Part shown: in pieces, positions 21,849 to 27,171 of the stretch
Position numbering within the stretch: the stretch's first letter is position 1
Layout of the letters: each line of letters starts with the position of its first letter
From: JAVBKP01 sp031553975
Lineage (GTDB): Bacteria; Bacillota; Clostridia; Peptostreptococcales; Anaerovoracaceae
Length of the DNA: 27,171 nt
Direction of reading: 5' to 3'
Assembly: GCA_031553975.1 (NCBI GenBank)
Contig: JAVBKP010000149.1
Coordinates: forward strand, 1 to 27,171
Position numbers and translations under genes: made by a program
Notes under the pieces: generated by a model
The model's input: the letters and a program-made list of their open reading frames with translations, nothing else
Database searches by the model: none
What the model was told of the DNA's origin: nothing

Positions 21849-22304
21849 AGAACAACAGAAAATTACAATTTCAAAAAGCCAGATAGCATGGCGGTAGCAT
21901 TTAGTGAGAACATGGATGCCATTGATGCAGAATTAAAAAGATTAGATGGAAAGGGTGGTGCTGGAGGCGAGGGCATTGACTACTCACTAGATGAGCAATG
22001 GACAGGAAGACATTGGGTTGATGGCAGGAAGGTTTACCAGAAGACAGTTAATTTTGGGGCTATGCCAAACTCCTCTAGCAGAGAAGTCCTGCACAATATT
22101 ACTAGTTTTGATTATTTGATTTCAGTTTCTGGAACGAGCCAAGATGCAATAGGGCAAAGGTTGCCAATTCCAAATGCACACGGGTCTGGTGCTGATGTTA
22201 GTCTGACCGGCTCAAATAAGGGAGTAGCTATACATACGTGGGCTAACTATAGTACATATACGAAAACCTACGTCACCCTAGAATACACCTGCACAGACAG
22301 ATAA
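21846..22304 (+). CDS. Phage tail-fibre/baseplate-like protein, copy 1
   Basis: A 152-residue protein. Its N-terminal part (YNFKKPDSMAVAFSENMDAIDAELKRL) resembles the short segment found in phage tail-fibre and baseplate proteins that anchors the fibre. After a Gly-rich linker (GKGGAGGEG) comes a C-terminal domain starting YSLDEQWTGRHWVDGRKVYQ and ending LEYTCTDR, a terminal domain found on phage tail appendages. The same C-terminal domain is encoded at 23410-23856. AAGGAGAAAA precedes the ATG. It probably forms the tip of a tail appendage, though 152 residues is small for a complete fibre. Confidence 0.7.
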   Translation: MRTTENYNFKKPDSMAVAFSENMDAIDAELKRLDGKGGAGGEGIDYSLDEQWTGRHWVDGRKVYQKTVNFGAMPNSSSREVLHNITSFDYLISVSGTSQDAIGQRLPIPNAHGSGADVSLTGSNKGVAIHTWANYSTYTKTYVTLEYTCTDR

Positions 22305-22340
22305 GTCAAAACATAGTATATCAATGAACTAGTTTTAGGA

Positions 22341-22367
22341 GGCTGCCTCAACCGAGGCGGCCTTTTT
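22341..22367 (+). terminator. Terminator after tail-fibre-like copy 1
   Basis: GGCTGCCTC pairs with GAGGCGGCC (one T-G pair) around AACC and is followed by five T's. Confidence 0.88.
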
Positions 22368-22392
22368 AGGGAAGAAGGGGGTAGTGGTGCAT

Positions 22393-22851
22393 ATGGAACA
22401 AGGAATAGTAAACATACTCGGTAGTGGCAGCACTACGGCTACAATTTGCGCACTATTTTATTTTGTTTTACAGAATAAATTTAAACAAGACACGGTTTTA
22501 GCAGAGTCTAACGCAAGGCGCGACGAGGAAATACGGAATTCAATCGATAAATTATGCGATAAAATTGATCTACTTGTAGAAAGCAATCAAAAGCTTAGTG
22601 CAGATAATGCAGCTAGTTCTAAGGAATCAAGCCTTGCATATACTGAGTCCAAAGAACACTATGCAAACATTGCACACAAAATTGATGCCGTGGATGGGAA
22701 GGTTGATGAAACCATTGTCATTGCCACTCGCATATTCGACAAGTTGAACTCAGGTATAAAGCTAGGCGAATTGATGGTCAGAAAAGGCGTGATTACGCAG
22801 TCGCAGCTAGATGAGGCACTTGAAGAGCAGCGAAAATTCGGGAGTATGTAA
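22393..22851 (+). CDS. BhlA/UviB-like holin-associated membrane protein with MshEN-like tail
   Basis: A 152-residue protein. An N-terminal hydrophobic helix (about 5-26, GIVNILGSGSTTATICALFY) is followed by a long charged, coiled-coil-prone region (about 30-115). This is the organisation of BhlA/UviB bacteriocin- and phage-associated holin-like proteins, which are normally about 70-100 residues. The extra C-terminus, KLGELMVRKGVITQSQLDEALEEQ, closely resembles the MshEN/GspE-N helical motif found in type II secretion and pilus ATPases, sometimes a c-di-GMP-binding module; here only one short copy is present. The ATG at 22393 follows GAAGAAGGGGG. A role in lysis or membrane permeabilisation is inferred from the neighbouring holin and endolysin. 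Confidence 0.65.
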   Translation: MEQGIVNILGSGSTTATICALFYFVLQNKFKQDTVLAESNARRDEEIRNSIDKLCDKIDLLVESNQKLSADNAASSKESSLAYTESKEHYANIAHKIDAVDGKVDETIVIATRIFDKLNSGIKLGELMVRKGVITQSQLDEALEEQRKFGSM

Positions 22852-22864
22852 AAGGAGAGAAAAT

Positions 22865-23242
22865 ATGGATATTCAAACGTTACACCTAGGCGCAGGGCTT
22901 GTGATCCTCATTGTTGTAAATATAATTTTAGGATCATTGAGCGCACTGTTCGTCAAGGCGTTTGATTGGAATCGGTTGGTAGAGGGGGCACTGAAAGGTT
23001 TTATCGTGATAGTCTGCTTTGCAGCCACCTATTTTGTAGGATACATCAATCCAAATGTAGTAGCCATCAACATTACAGGCATTGAACTGAATATTCTAAA
23101 CGCCATTCAGATTGTAGTGCTTGCGGGGTATTACTACTATGCAAAGCAAGTGATTGTCAAACTCACAAGCATGGTAAATGGTTCTTTGTATGTAGATGAC
23201 ATCATACAGGGCCATAAAAAGTCTGAAAACGACAATCAGTAA
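22865..23242 (+). CDS. Phage holin
   Basis: A 125-residue protein with three hydrophobic segments (about 8-33, 42-62, 72-98) and a hydrophilic, charged C-terminus (DDIIQGHKKSENDNQ), the usual holin layout. AAGGAGAG lies just before the ATG at 22865; an upstream in-frame start at 22811 would lie within the previous gene. It would form membrane pores through which the downstream endolysin (23911-24342) reaches the cell wall. I do not recognise the exact holin family. Confidence 0.75.
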   Translation: MDIQTLHLGAGLVILIVVNIILGSLSALFVKAFDWNRLVEGALKGFIVIVCFAATYFVGYINPNVVAINITGIELNILNAIQIVVLAGYYYYAKQVIVKLTSMVNGSLYVDDIIQGHKKSENDNQ

Positions 23243-23291
23243 AATTTATAAATTAAAGGGAATTAAAGGTTGTTGAAACGATAAACAGCCT

Positions 23292-23412
23292 AGGTCGCTT
23301 AGCAGTAAGCGGCTTTTTTAATGCCTTAAGGGGGATAGTGCCAATAGACACAGGTACTTAAAAGTAAGTTATTTCAAACGAATGGTAAACAAACAAGGAG
23401 AAAAACAAAATG
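23292..23412 (+). repeat. Duplicated leader copy 2
   Basis: Second copy of the roughly 120-bp segment at 21726-21848. It contains the terminator stem CGCTTA-GCAG-TAAGCG (23296-23311) with six T's, which here ends the holin gene, then TAGACACAGGTAC, AAGTTATTTCAAA and AAGGAGAAAAA before the ATG at 23410. Confidence 0.85.
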
Positions 23413-23856
23413 ACAAACAAAGCAAATTATAAACCAGTTATAGTAGATGAGAACGGGCACTTTTGCTGCAATGATACAATGCAAGAGATTCATGATGAAG
23501 TTTGCGGAGGCGGGGTTGGTAGCCTCTCTTATTCGCTCCAAGAGCAATGGACAGGCAAGTACTGGATTGATGGTAAGAAAATATATCAGAAGACAATTAA
23601 TTTTGGTGCTTTGCCAAACGCTCAAACAAAAAAGCAACCGCATAACATTAATAGTTTTGATAGAGTTATAGAGGTGTTTGGAGCTGGGAAATGGATAGGA
23701 AACAATCAGATTACTATACCATATGCGTCTACGAACCAAGTGAATTGCATTGCGCTCTATATAGATAACGTGAATATTAATGTAAGTGGAGCAATAGATC
23801 ACTCTTCTTACACTGAAACGTATTTCACCATCCAATACACCTGCACAGACCGATAA
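23410..23856 (+). CDS. Phage tail-fibre/baseplate-like protein, copy 2
   Basis: A 148-residue paralogue of the protein at 21846-22304. The C-terminal domain is clearly the same: YSLQEQWTGKYWIDGKKIYQ, INFGALPN, HNI-SFD, and a YTCTDR end identical to copy 1. The N-terminal 35-40 residues are unrelated (ANYKPVIVDENGHFCCND), so a shared tip domain has been joined to different heads. The surface strands between HNINSFD and the end also diverge (IEVFGAGKW versus ISVSGTSQD), as expected for a receptor-binding tip under selection. It lies directly before the endolysin gene, with its own terminator at 23865-23898. Confidence 0.7.
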   Translation: MTNKANYKPVIVDENGHFCCNDTMQEIHDEVCGGGVGSLSYSLQEQWTGKYWIDGKKIYQKTINFGALPNAQTKKQPHNINSFDRVIEVFGAGKWIGNNQITIPYASTNQVNCIALYIDNVNINVSGAIDHSSYTETYFTIQYTCTDR

Positions 23857-23864
23857 ACCAATTA

Positions 23865-23898
23865 AATCCCTCTATCAAGCGTAGGGGGATTATTTTTT
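23865..23898 (+). terminator. Terminator after tail-fibre-like copy 2
   Basis: AATCCCTC pairs with GGGGGATT (one T-G pair) around an 11-nt loop, followed by ATTTTTT. It separates the fibre-like gene from the endolysin gene, whose ribosome binding site follows directly. Confidence 0.75.
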
Positions 23899-23910
23899 AG
23901 GAGGACAACC

Positions 23911-24342
23911 ATGACTTACAAAAACATAAAAGACACCAAAAACTTCAAAGTGTCAGAACTTACCTGCAAATGCGCCTGCAAAGCCATCCCAGACACAAAA
24001 GAGGTGGACCTACAGATGGAATTGTTACAAAAGATCCGCGATCACTGGAACAAACCTTTGAAAGTAAATTGCGGATACCGATGTGTGGCCCACAACAAGG
24101 CTGTAGGCGGAGCAAAAGGCTCCCAGCACCTTACAGGCATAGCAACGGACATTGCCATCCCACAGGAGATTATGACGGCAAGCAGAGAGATTAAAGAGCA
24201 GTGGCTAAAGAATATGCGAAGCTATTGGCATGTGATTTGTAGGGAAAAGCGACTTGGCGGAGGTGTAGGGTTTTACGATACCTTTATCCATTTAGATAGT
24301 CGAAAAACCCAGTCTGATTTTGACTACAGGGCTAAGAAGTAG
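23911..24342 (+). CDS. Phage endolysin, peptidase M15 family
   Basis: A 143-residue zinc peptidase of the M15 (VanY/Hedgehog-like) fold. The zinc ligands are visible in SQHLTGIATD (about 68-77; His and Asp) and FIHLD near residue 128. N-terminal FKVSELTCKC....PDTKEVD and PLKVNCGYRC are typical of phage and prophage M15A endolysins. It would cut the peptide part of peptidoglycan. No separate cell-wall-binding domain and no signal peptide are present, so it depends on a holin such as the one at 22865. GGAGG lies before the ATG. This is the last recognisable phage gene. Confidence 0.88.
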   Translation: MTYKNIKDTKNFKVSELTCKCACKAIPDTKEVDLQMELLQKIRDHWNKPLKVNCGYRCVAHNKAVGGAKGSQHLTGIATDIAIPQEIMTASREIKEQWLKNMRSYWHVICREKRLGGGVGFYDTFIHLDSRKTQSDFDYRAKK

Positions 24343-24347
24343 GACCA

Positions 24348-24395
24348 ACTAATTTTTATTGCAGATTACAACAAAATTGGATATGATAGAGATAA
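24348..24395 (+). repeat. 48-bp direct repeat, copy 1, carrying the ABC-F promoter
   Basis: Matches 26492-26539 at 46 of 48 positions. The two copies are 2,144 bp apart and bracket the ABC-F gene. Each contains a near-consensus promoter. It begins 5 bp after the endolysin stop codon, so the border of the phage remnant and of the ABC-F segment is here. Confidence 0.95.
24359..24387 (+). promoter_or_regulatory. Sigma-A promoter of the ABC-F gene
   Basis: TTGCAG (24359-24364) and TATGAT (24382-24387) are 17 bp apart. Transcription would start near 24394, giving a leader of about 37 nt. It is identical in hexamers and spacing to the promoter before the antitoxin gene. Confidence 0.8.
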
Positions 24396-24430
24396 GTATT
24401 AACTTTTACAAGCAAAGGAATAGTTACTTT

Positions 24431-26278
24431 ATGATTGACATAGCTGCATTTGAATTAAATAAGTACTATGGATCCAACCATGTGATCAATGGCGTTACGT
24501 TTGAAATTTTTAGCGGTGAGAAAATTGGTCTGCTAGGCAGAAACGGCGCTGGTAAAACAACATTGTTCAAAATAATCACAGGTGAGGAGATTTACGAGAG
24601 CGGAAGTATTTCTAAAGCGTCAGGGAAAAAAGTTGAGATGCTTACGCAGATTCCCGTCTTTCAAGAGGAAGATACCGCTGAAGACATTTTGCGCACATCG
24701 TTCAAGGAAATATCGGACATCTTTATGGCGATGAAAAAAATTGAGGGAGACGAAAACCCTTCGGTACTTATCCGATACGGCCAGCTTATGGAAGAATACG
24801 AACGGCTTGGGGGCTACGAAACAGAAGTAAAATTAGACAAAATATGCAGTGGCATGAACATTGACGAAAGAATGAGAAAAAGCATTTTCAATACATTGAG
24901 CGGCGGAGAAAAAGTGCGGGTAAATTTAGCCCGGATACTATTGCGGGACTGTGATATACTTCTGCTTGACGAGCCAACAAATCATCTGGATTTGAATTCA
25001 CTGGAATGGCTTGAAAAATTTCTGCATGAATTTGTTGGAACGGTTGTTGTTATATCCCACGACAGGGTTTTCCTTGACAATGTGATCACGCGAATAATAG
25101 AAATCGACAATGGAAAAGCAAATTTTTATAAAGGAAATTATAGCTATTATGCGGAAGAGAAAGAAAGAAGATTTTTAAGCCAGACGGAGCAATATGAAGC
25201 ACAGAGAAAAAAGATACACCAGCTTGAAATTGCAGCCAAAAGGCTTCATGAGTGGGGCAAACAGGCAGACAGCGGGGCACTTCATAAGCGCGCATTTGCC
25301 ATTGAAAAACGCATTGAACAAATGGATAAAATTGAAAAACCAATTGCGGCAAGGAGCCTAACGGCAGAATTCGACAGTGGTGTCTATGCGTCGAAAGAAA
25401 TCGTTTCCTTTGATTCTGTAAGTAAAAATTATGGGACGAAAGCCATTTTGGATGATTTGACCATAAAAATAAGGAGAAACGACTCTATTGCCCTTGTAGG
25501 AGCCAACGGGTGTGGAAAATCTACTCTTTTGAAAATGATAATGGGCGAGGAACAGTGCGACAGCGGAACAATCAAGGTTGGCGTAAGCGTAAAAATTGCG
25601 TACATGCCTCAAATCATCGTATTTGATAGCAACGAGGCAACAGTTTTGGAAACACTACGCTGTGAAACGGGCGTATCCGATGAAAAAGCACGAAGTATCC
25701 TCGCCAAATTTAATTTCAGAGCAAGCGATGTGATGAAGAAAGTTAGTGCCCTTTCAGGAGGAGAAAAAAGCCGGTTAAAGCTCTGCCTGATGATGCAAAA
25801 TGATACTAATTTTCTGCTCCTTGATGAACCCACAAATCATCTTGATATTGCATCGAGGGAATGGATAGAAAACGTTTTAACTGATTTTGACGGAACCATG
25901 CTGTTTGTTTCCCATGACAGATACTTCTTAAATAAATTTGCCACCAAAGCATGGAGCATGGATAACAGCACAATCACTAGGTATGACTACGGATTTGAAC
26001 AATATCTGGAAGCAATCCGGTTGCCTGAAATTCAAAAAAATAAAGCTAAGAACAAGAGTCCGGCACCAAAAGAAAAAATAAAAATTCAGCCCTCCAAGTC
26101 CATGCAGGCGGAAGATTTAATAAGCGAAGCAGAATCTGAACTTGAGGCGATAAATGCAGAGATAGAATCAGATTTAACCAAGTCCGACTTCACGCGGATG
26201 GATGTAATGTGCGAAAAGAAGAGGTGGCTAGAGGAAAGAATTGACTCTCTGTATAGCGAATGGTTGAAAAATAATTAA
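24431..26278 (+). CDS. ABC-F family ATPase (ribosome-associated; possible antibiotic-protection protein)
   Basis: A 615-residue soluble protein with two ABC domains and no membrane segment. Domain 1: Walker A GRNGAGKT at 36-43, signature LSGGEK near 156, Walker B LLLDEPTNHLD near 176. Domain 2: Walker A GANGCGKST near 357, LSGGEKSRLK near 440, LLLDEPTNHLD near 461. The interdomain linker at about 245-320 is charged and coiled-coil-like, and a C-terminal coiled coil (about 540-615) resembles Uup/YdiF-type members. ABC-F proteins act in the ribosomal E site as translation factors or drug-protection factors; sequence inspection cannot separate these. The frame is open to 24359, but the promoter lies there, so the ATG at 24431 is used. 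The flanking 48-bp repeats suggest acquisition as a cassette. Confidence 0.88.
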   Translation: MIDIAAFELNKYYGSNHVINGVTFEIFSGEKIGLLGRNGAGKTTLFKIITGEEIYESGSISKASGKKVEMLTQIPVFQEEDTAEDILRTSFKEISDIFMAMKKIEGDENPSVLIRYGQLMEEYERLGGYETEVKLDKICSGMNIDERMRKSIFNTLSGGEKVRVNLARILLRDCDILLLDEPTNHLDLNSLEWLEKFLHEFVGTVVVISHDRVFLDNVITRIIEIDNGKANFYKGNYSYYAEEKERRFLSQTEQYEAQRKKIHQLEIAAKRLHEWGKQADSGALHKRAFAIEKRIEQMDKIEKPIAARSLTAEFDSGVYASKEIVSFDSVSKNYGTKAILDDLTIKIRRNDSIALVGANGCGKSTLLKMIMGEEQCDSGTIKVGVSVKIAYMPQIIVFDSNEATVLETLRCETGVSDEKARSILAKFNFRASDVMKKVSALSGGEKSRLKLCLMMQNDTNFLLLDEPTNHLDIASREWIENVLTDFDGTMLFVSHDRYFLNKFATKAWSMDNSTITRYDYGFEQYLEAIRLPEIQKNKAKNKSPAPKEKIKIQPSKSMQAEDLISEAESELEAINAEIESDLTKSDFTRMDVMCEKKRWLEERIDSLYSEWLKNN

Positions 26279-26336
26279 AGCGCGAGGAATATTGAAATAT
26301 ACATTTATTTTACGTTAAGAATATAATATAATGAAT

Positions 26337-26361
26337 CATAGAACCCATTTTCTATGGTTTT
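26337..26361 (+). terminator. Probable weak terminator after the ABC-F gene
   Basis: CATAGAA (26337-26343) pairs with TTCTATG (26350-26356) around a 6-nt loop, followed by GTTTTG. The short AT-rich stem and broken T-tract make it weak. Confidence 0.45.
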
Positions 26362-26366
26362 GTTTA

Positions 26367-26409
26367 AGTGCCGTTGGCACTGCTACGCAAATCAAACGTA
26401 GTTTGATTT
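26367..26409 (+). promoter_or_regulatory. Cluster of hairpins with mutually exclusive stems in the ABC-F/antitoxin gap
   Basis: AGTGCC-GTT-GGCACT (26367-26381) is a perfect hairpin. Next to it, AAATCAAAC-GTA-GTTTGATTT (26389-26409) forms a 9-bp stem, while CTACG (26384-26388) can instead pair with CGTAG (26397-26401). Both cannot form at once. The 289-bp gap from 26279 to 26567 holds these structures, the weak terminator at 26337 and the second 48-bp repeat, and no gene that I can support. Confidence 0.5.
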
Positions 26410-26491
26410 TGCTGTTTTGAAAATGTGATTTTTTATTAAAATTGCGGATGAAATATAATAGTTTTTTGAATGGGAAAGATATGTTATCTTG

Positions 26492-26539
26492 ACTAATTTT
26501 TATTGCAGAGTGCAACAAAATTGGATATGATAGAGATAA
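26492..26539 (+). repeat. 48-bp direct repeat, copy 2, carrying the toxin-antitoxin promoter
   Basis: Differs from 24348-24395 at two positions only (in the spacer between the promoter hexamers). It lies 28 bp before the antitoxin start codon. Confidence 0.95.
26503..26531 (+). promoter_or_regulatory. Sigma-A promoter of the toxin-antitoxin operon
   Basis: TTGCAG (26503-26508) and TATGAT (26526-26531), 17 bp apart, place the start point near 26538. A GGGGGT ribosome binding site then precedes the ATG at 26568. Confidence 0.8.
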
Positions 26540-26567
26540 CAAAATTAAAACTAGGGGGTATTGTGAA

Positions 26568-26762
26568 ATGTTAGCTATAAACCAAATTGTTAGGGAAATA
26601 GAAACTCTTCCAGCGGAGTGCCTTGGGGAAGTTATGGATTTTATTGAGTTCATTAAATTAAAGCATTTAAAAAGCATTCCAGCAACTATGCTTCTTTCAG
26701 AAAGAGCTTTGGCAAAAGAATGGGATACGCCAGAGGAGGATGCAGCATGGGCAAATTTGTAA
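26568..26762 (+). CDS. Type II antitoxin (DUF2281-like) of a MazF/PemK-type module
   Basis: A 64-residue protein. The N-terminal INQIVREIETLPAECLGEVMDFIEFIK is the helical dimerisation segment typical of DUF2281 antitoxins. The C-terminal LLSERALAKEWDTPEEDAAWANL is the toxin-binding tail seen in many antitoxins of this group. Its reading frame is intact. It overlaps the toxin start codon (26747) by 16 bp, the usual coupling in such operons. Because the toxin gene is broken, this antitoxin is now an orphan unless it acts on another locus. DNA-binding autoregulation is likely for the family but not visible here. Confidence 0.75.
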   Translation: MLAINQIVREIETLPAECLGEVMDFIEFIKLKHLKSIPATMLLSERALAKEWDTPEEDAAWANL

Positions 26763-27052
26763 AAGGCGATGTTGTTGTTTAAATTTTCCCTTCTCAGATC
26801 TCTCAGGAACAAAACGCAGACCAGCGCTTGTCATTTCAGAATTAGCTGGAGATGATGTGATACTTTGCCAAATTACAAGCCAAGCAAGAACAGATAAATA
26901 TGCTATTCCGCTTGAAAGTGTTGACTTTGTTGTTGGCGGTTTAAATCTTGAAAGTATGATTTGTGCAAATAAGATTTTTACAGCTGATGGAATGTTGATT
27001 CAAAAAGTTGCTGGGAAAATTTCTAATGAGAAGATGGTTATAATGGCTCGGT
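26747..27052 (+). pseudogene. MazF/PemK-like toxin, broken by frameshift and probably by an IS
   Basis: The ATG at 26747 begins MGKFVKGDVVV, the usual start of a PemK/MazF-type endoribonuclease, then meets TAA at 26780-26782. The rest of the family sequence continues in another frame: FPFSDLSGTKRRPALVISEL, LCQITSQ, IPLESVDFVVGGL, and on to AGKISNEKM. Between VVV and PFS there are eight nucleotides where six are expected, so a net 2-nt insertion or 1-nt loss explains the break. The C-terminal end after NEKM no longer resembles the family, and an insertion-sequence end seems to begin near 27053. The toxin cannot be made in full and is almost certainly inactive. The right border is approximate. 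Confidence 0.82.
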
Positions 27053-27171
27053 TGTCAAGACAAAAATGCAACCCCATTTTAAACGAACCATATTTTACCA
27101 TATTCGGAGTACATTTATGCAGTCATACCCAGCAATATAGGGTAGTAGTTTTCAGCTGGTGTTTCATAACC
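27053..27171 (-). mobile_element. Probable insertion-sequence end, cut by the window border
   Basis: Similarity to the toxin family stops near 27045. The following sequence starts TGTCAAGACAAAAATGCAAC, which looks like an IS terminal repeat beginning with TG. On the minus strand an open frame enters from the right and stops at 27115 (feature below), as a transposase close to an IS end would. The other end and any target duplication lie outside the window, so the element cannot be classified. Confidence 0.4.
27115..27171 (-). CDS. C-terminal fragment of a possible transposase
   Basis: Only the last 18 codons and the stop are in the window; they read GYETPAENYYPILLGMTA. The GYxTPAE stretch is the common C-terminal end of DDE transposases of the IS3/IS481/IS30 type (HSSLGYxTPAEVY). 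The fragment is too short for firm assignment, but position and orientation fit an IS inserted into the toxin gene. Confidence 0.35.
   Translation of the reverse strand, partial: GYETPAENYYPILLGMTA

Noticed and set aside
24359..24430. N-terminal extension of the ABC-F protein from 24359.
   Set aside because: The segment contains the promoter hexamers of the 48-bp repeat and would precede the transcription start.
26336..26812. A 158-codon minus-strand frame across the antitoxin region.
   Set aside because: It runs opposite the antitoxin gene and the promoter repeat, shows no domain, and the plus-strand toxin-antitoxin reading is far better supported.
1..27171. CRISPR arrays, tRNA or rRNA genes.
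   Set aside because: No regularly spaced repeats, cloverleaf-like segments or conserved rRNA stretches were recognised anywhere in the window.

Overview
The window looks like a chromosomal segment of a spore-forming, anaerobic, moderately low-GC Firmicute of the class Clostridia. The evidence is a clostridial cortex-lytic germination locus (SleC with Csp proteases), an [FeFe]-hydrogenase-like protein, strong AGGAGG ribosome binding sites, consensus sigma-A promoters and many hairpin-plus-T-tract terminators. I cannot name the species. No rRNA, tRNA or CRISPR array was seen.

Region 1 (about 1-11,690) is a catabolic island that I read as flavonoid/acylphloroglucinol degradation joined to anaerobic phloroglucinol fermentation. 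A first operon (105-6628) encodes a cupin, an SDR (phloroglucinol reductase candidate), a 3-hydroxyacyl-CoA-dehydrogenase-like enzyme (3-hydroxy-5-oxohexanoate dehydrogenase candidate), a cyclase-family hydrolase (dihydrophloroglucinol cyclohydrolase candidate), a BKACE enzyme (triacetate acetoacetate-lyase candidate), a thiolase and both subunits of an acetoacetate-type CoA-transferase. A LysR regulator (6766-7680) follows; its promoter sits inside the loop of a long hairpin. A second operon (7842-11639) encodes a flavodoxin-fold reductase (flavone reductase candidate), a bacterial-type chalcone isomerase, an MFS transporter and a short PhlG/phloretin-hydrolase-family enzyme. Together they could take a flavone or flavanone through chalcone and dihydrochalcone to phloroglucinol plus an arylpropionate, and phloroglucinol to acetyl-CoA. 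Only the chalcone/flavanone-cleaving ene-reductase is absent.

Region 2 (11,650-16,305) is the germination locus. sleC on the minus strand is divergent from two tandem subtilisin-like csp genes. Both proteases keep Asp/His/Ser, but the second has Asp where the oxyanion-hole Asn is expected.

Region 3 (16,313-21,103) holds housekeeping and accessory genes: fructose-6-phosphate-aldolase/transaldolase, a cation/Ca2+ antiporter under an apparent yybP-ykoY (Mn2+-type) riboswitch, a group-B-like [FeFe]-hydrogenase, the tRNA t6A dehydratase TcdA, and a small HTH regulator with a membrane protein.

Region 4 (21,277-24,342) is a stripped prophage remnant: a late-gene regulator, two paralogous tail-fibre-like proteins behind a duplicated roughly 120-bp leader, a BhlA/UviB-like protein, a holin and an M15 endolysin. 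No capsid or terminase gene is present.

Region 5 (24,348-27,171) is a mobile or decaying segment. An ABC-F ATPase gene lies between two 48-bp direct repeats, each carrying a strong promoter. The second repeat drives a toxin-antitoxin operon whose MazF/PemK-like toxin is frameshifted and apparently cut by an insertion sequence running off the window end.
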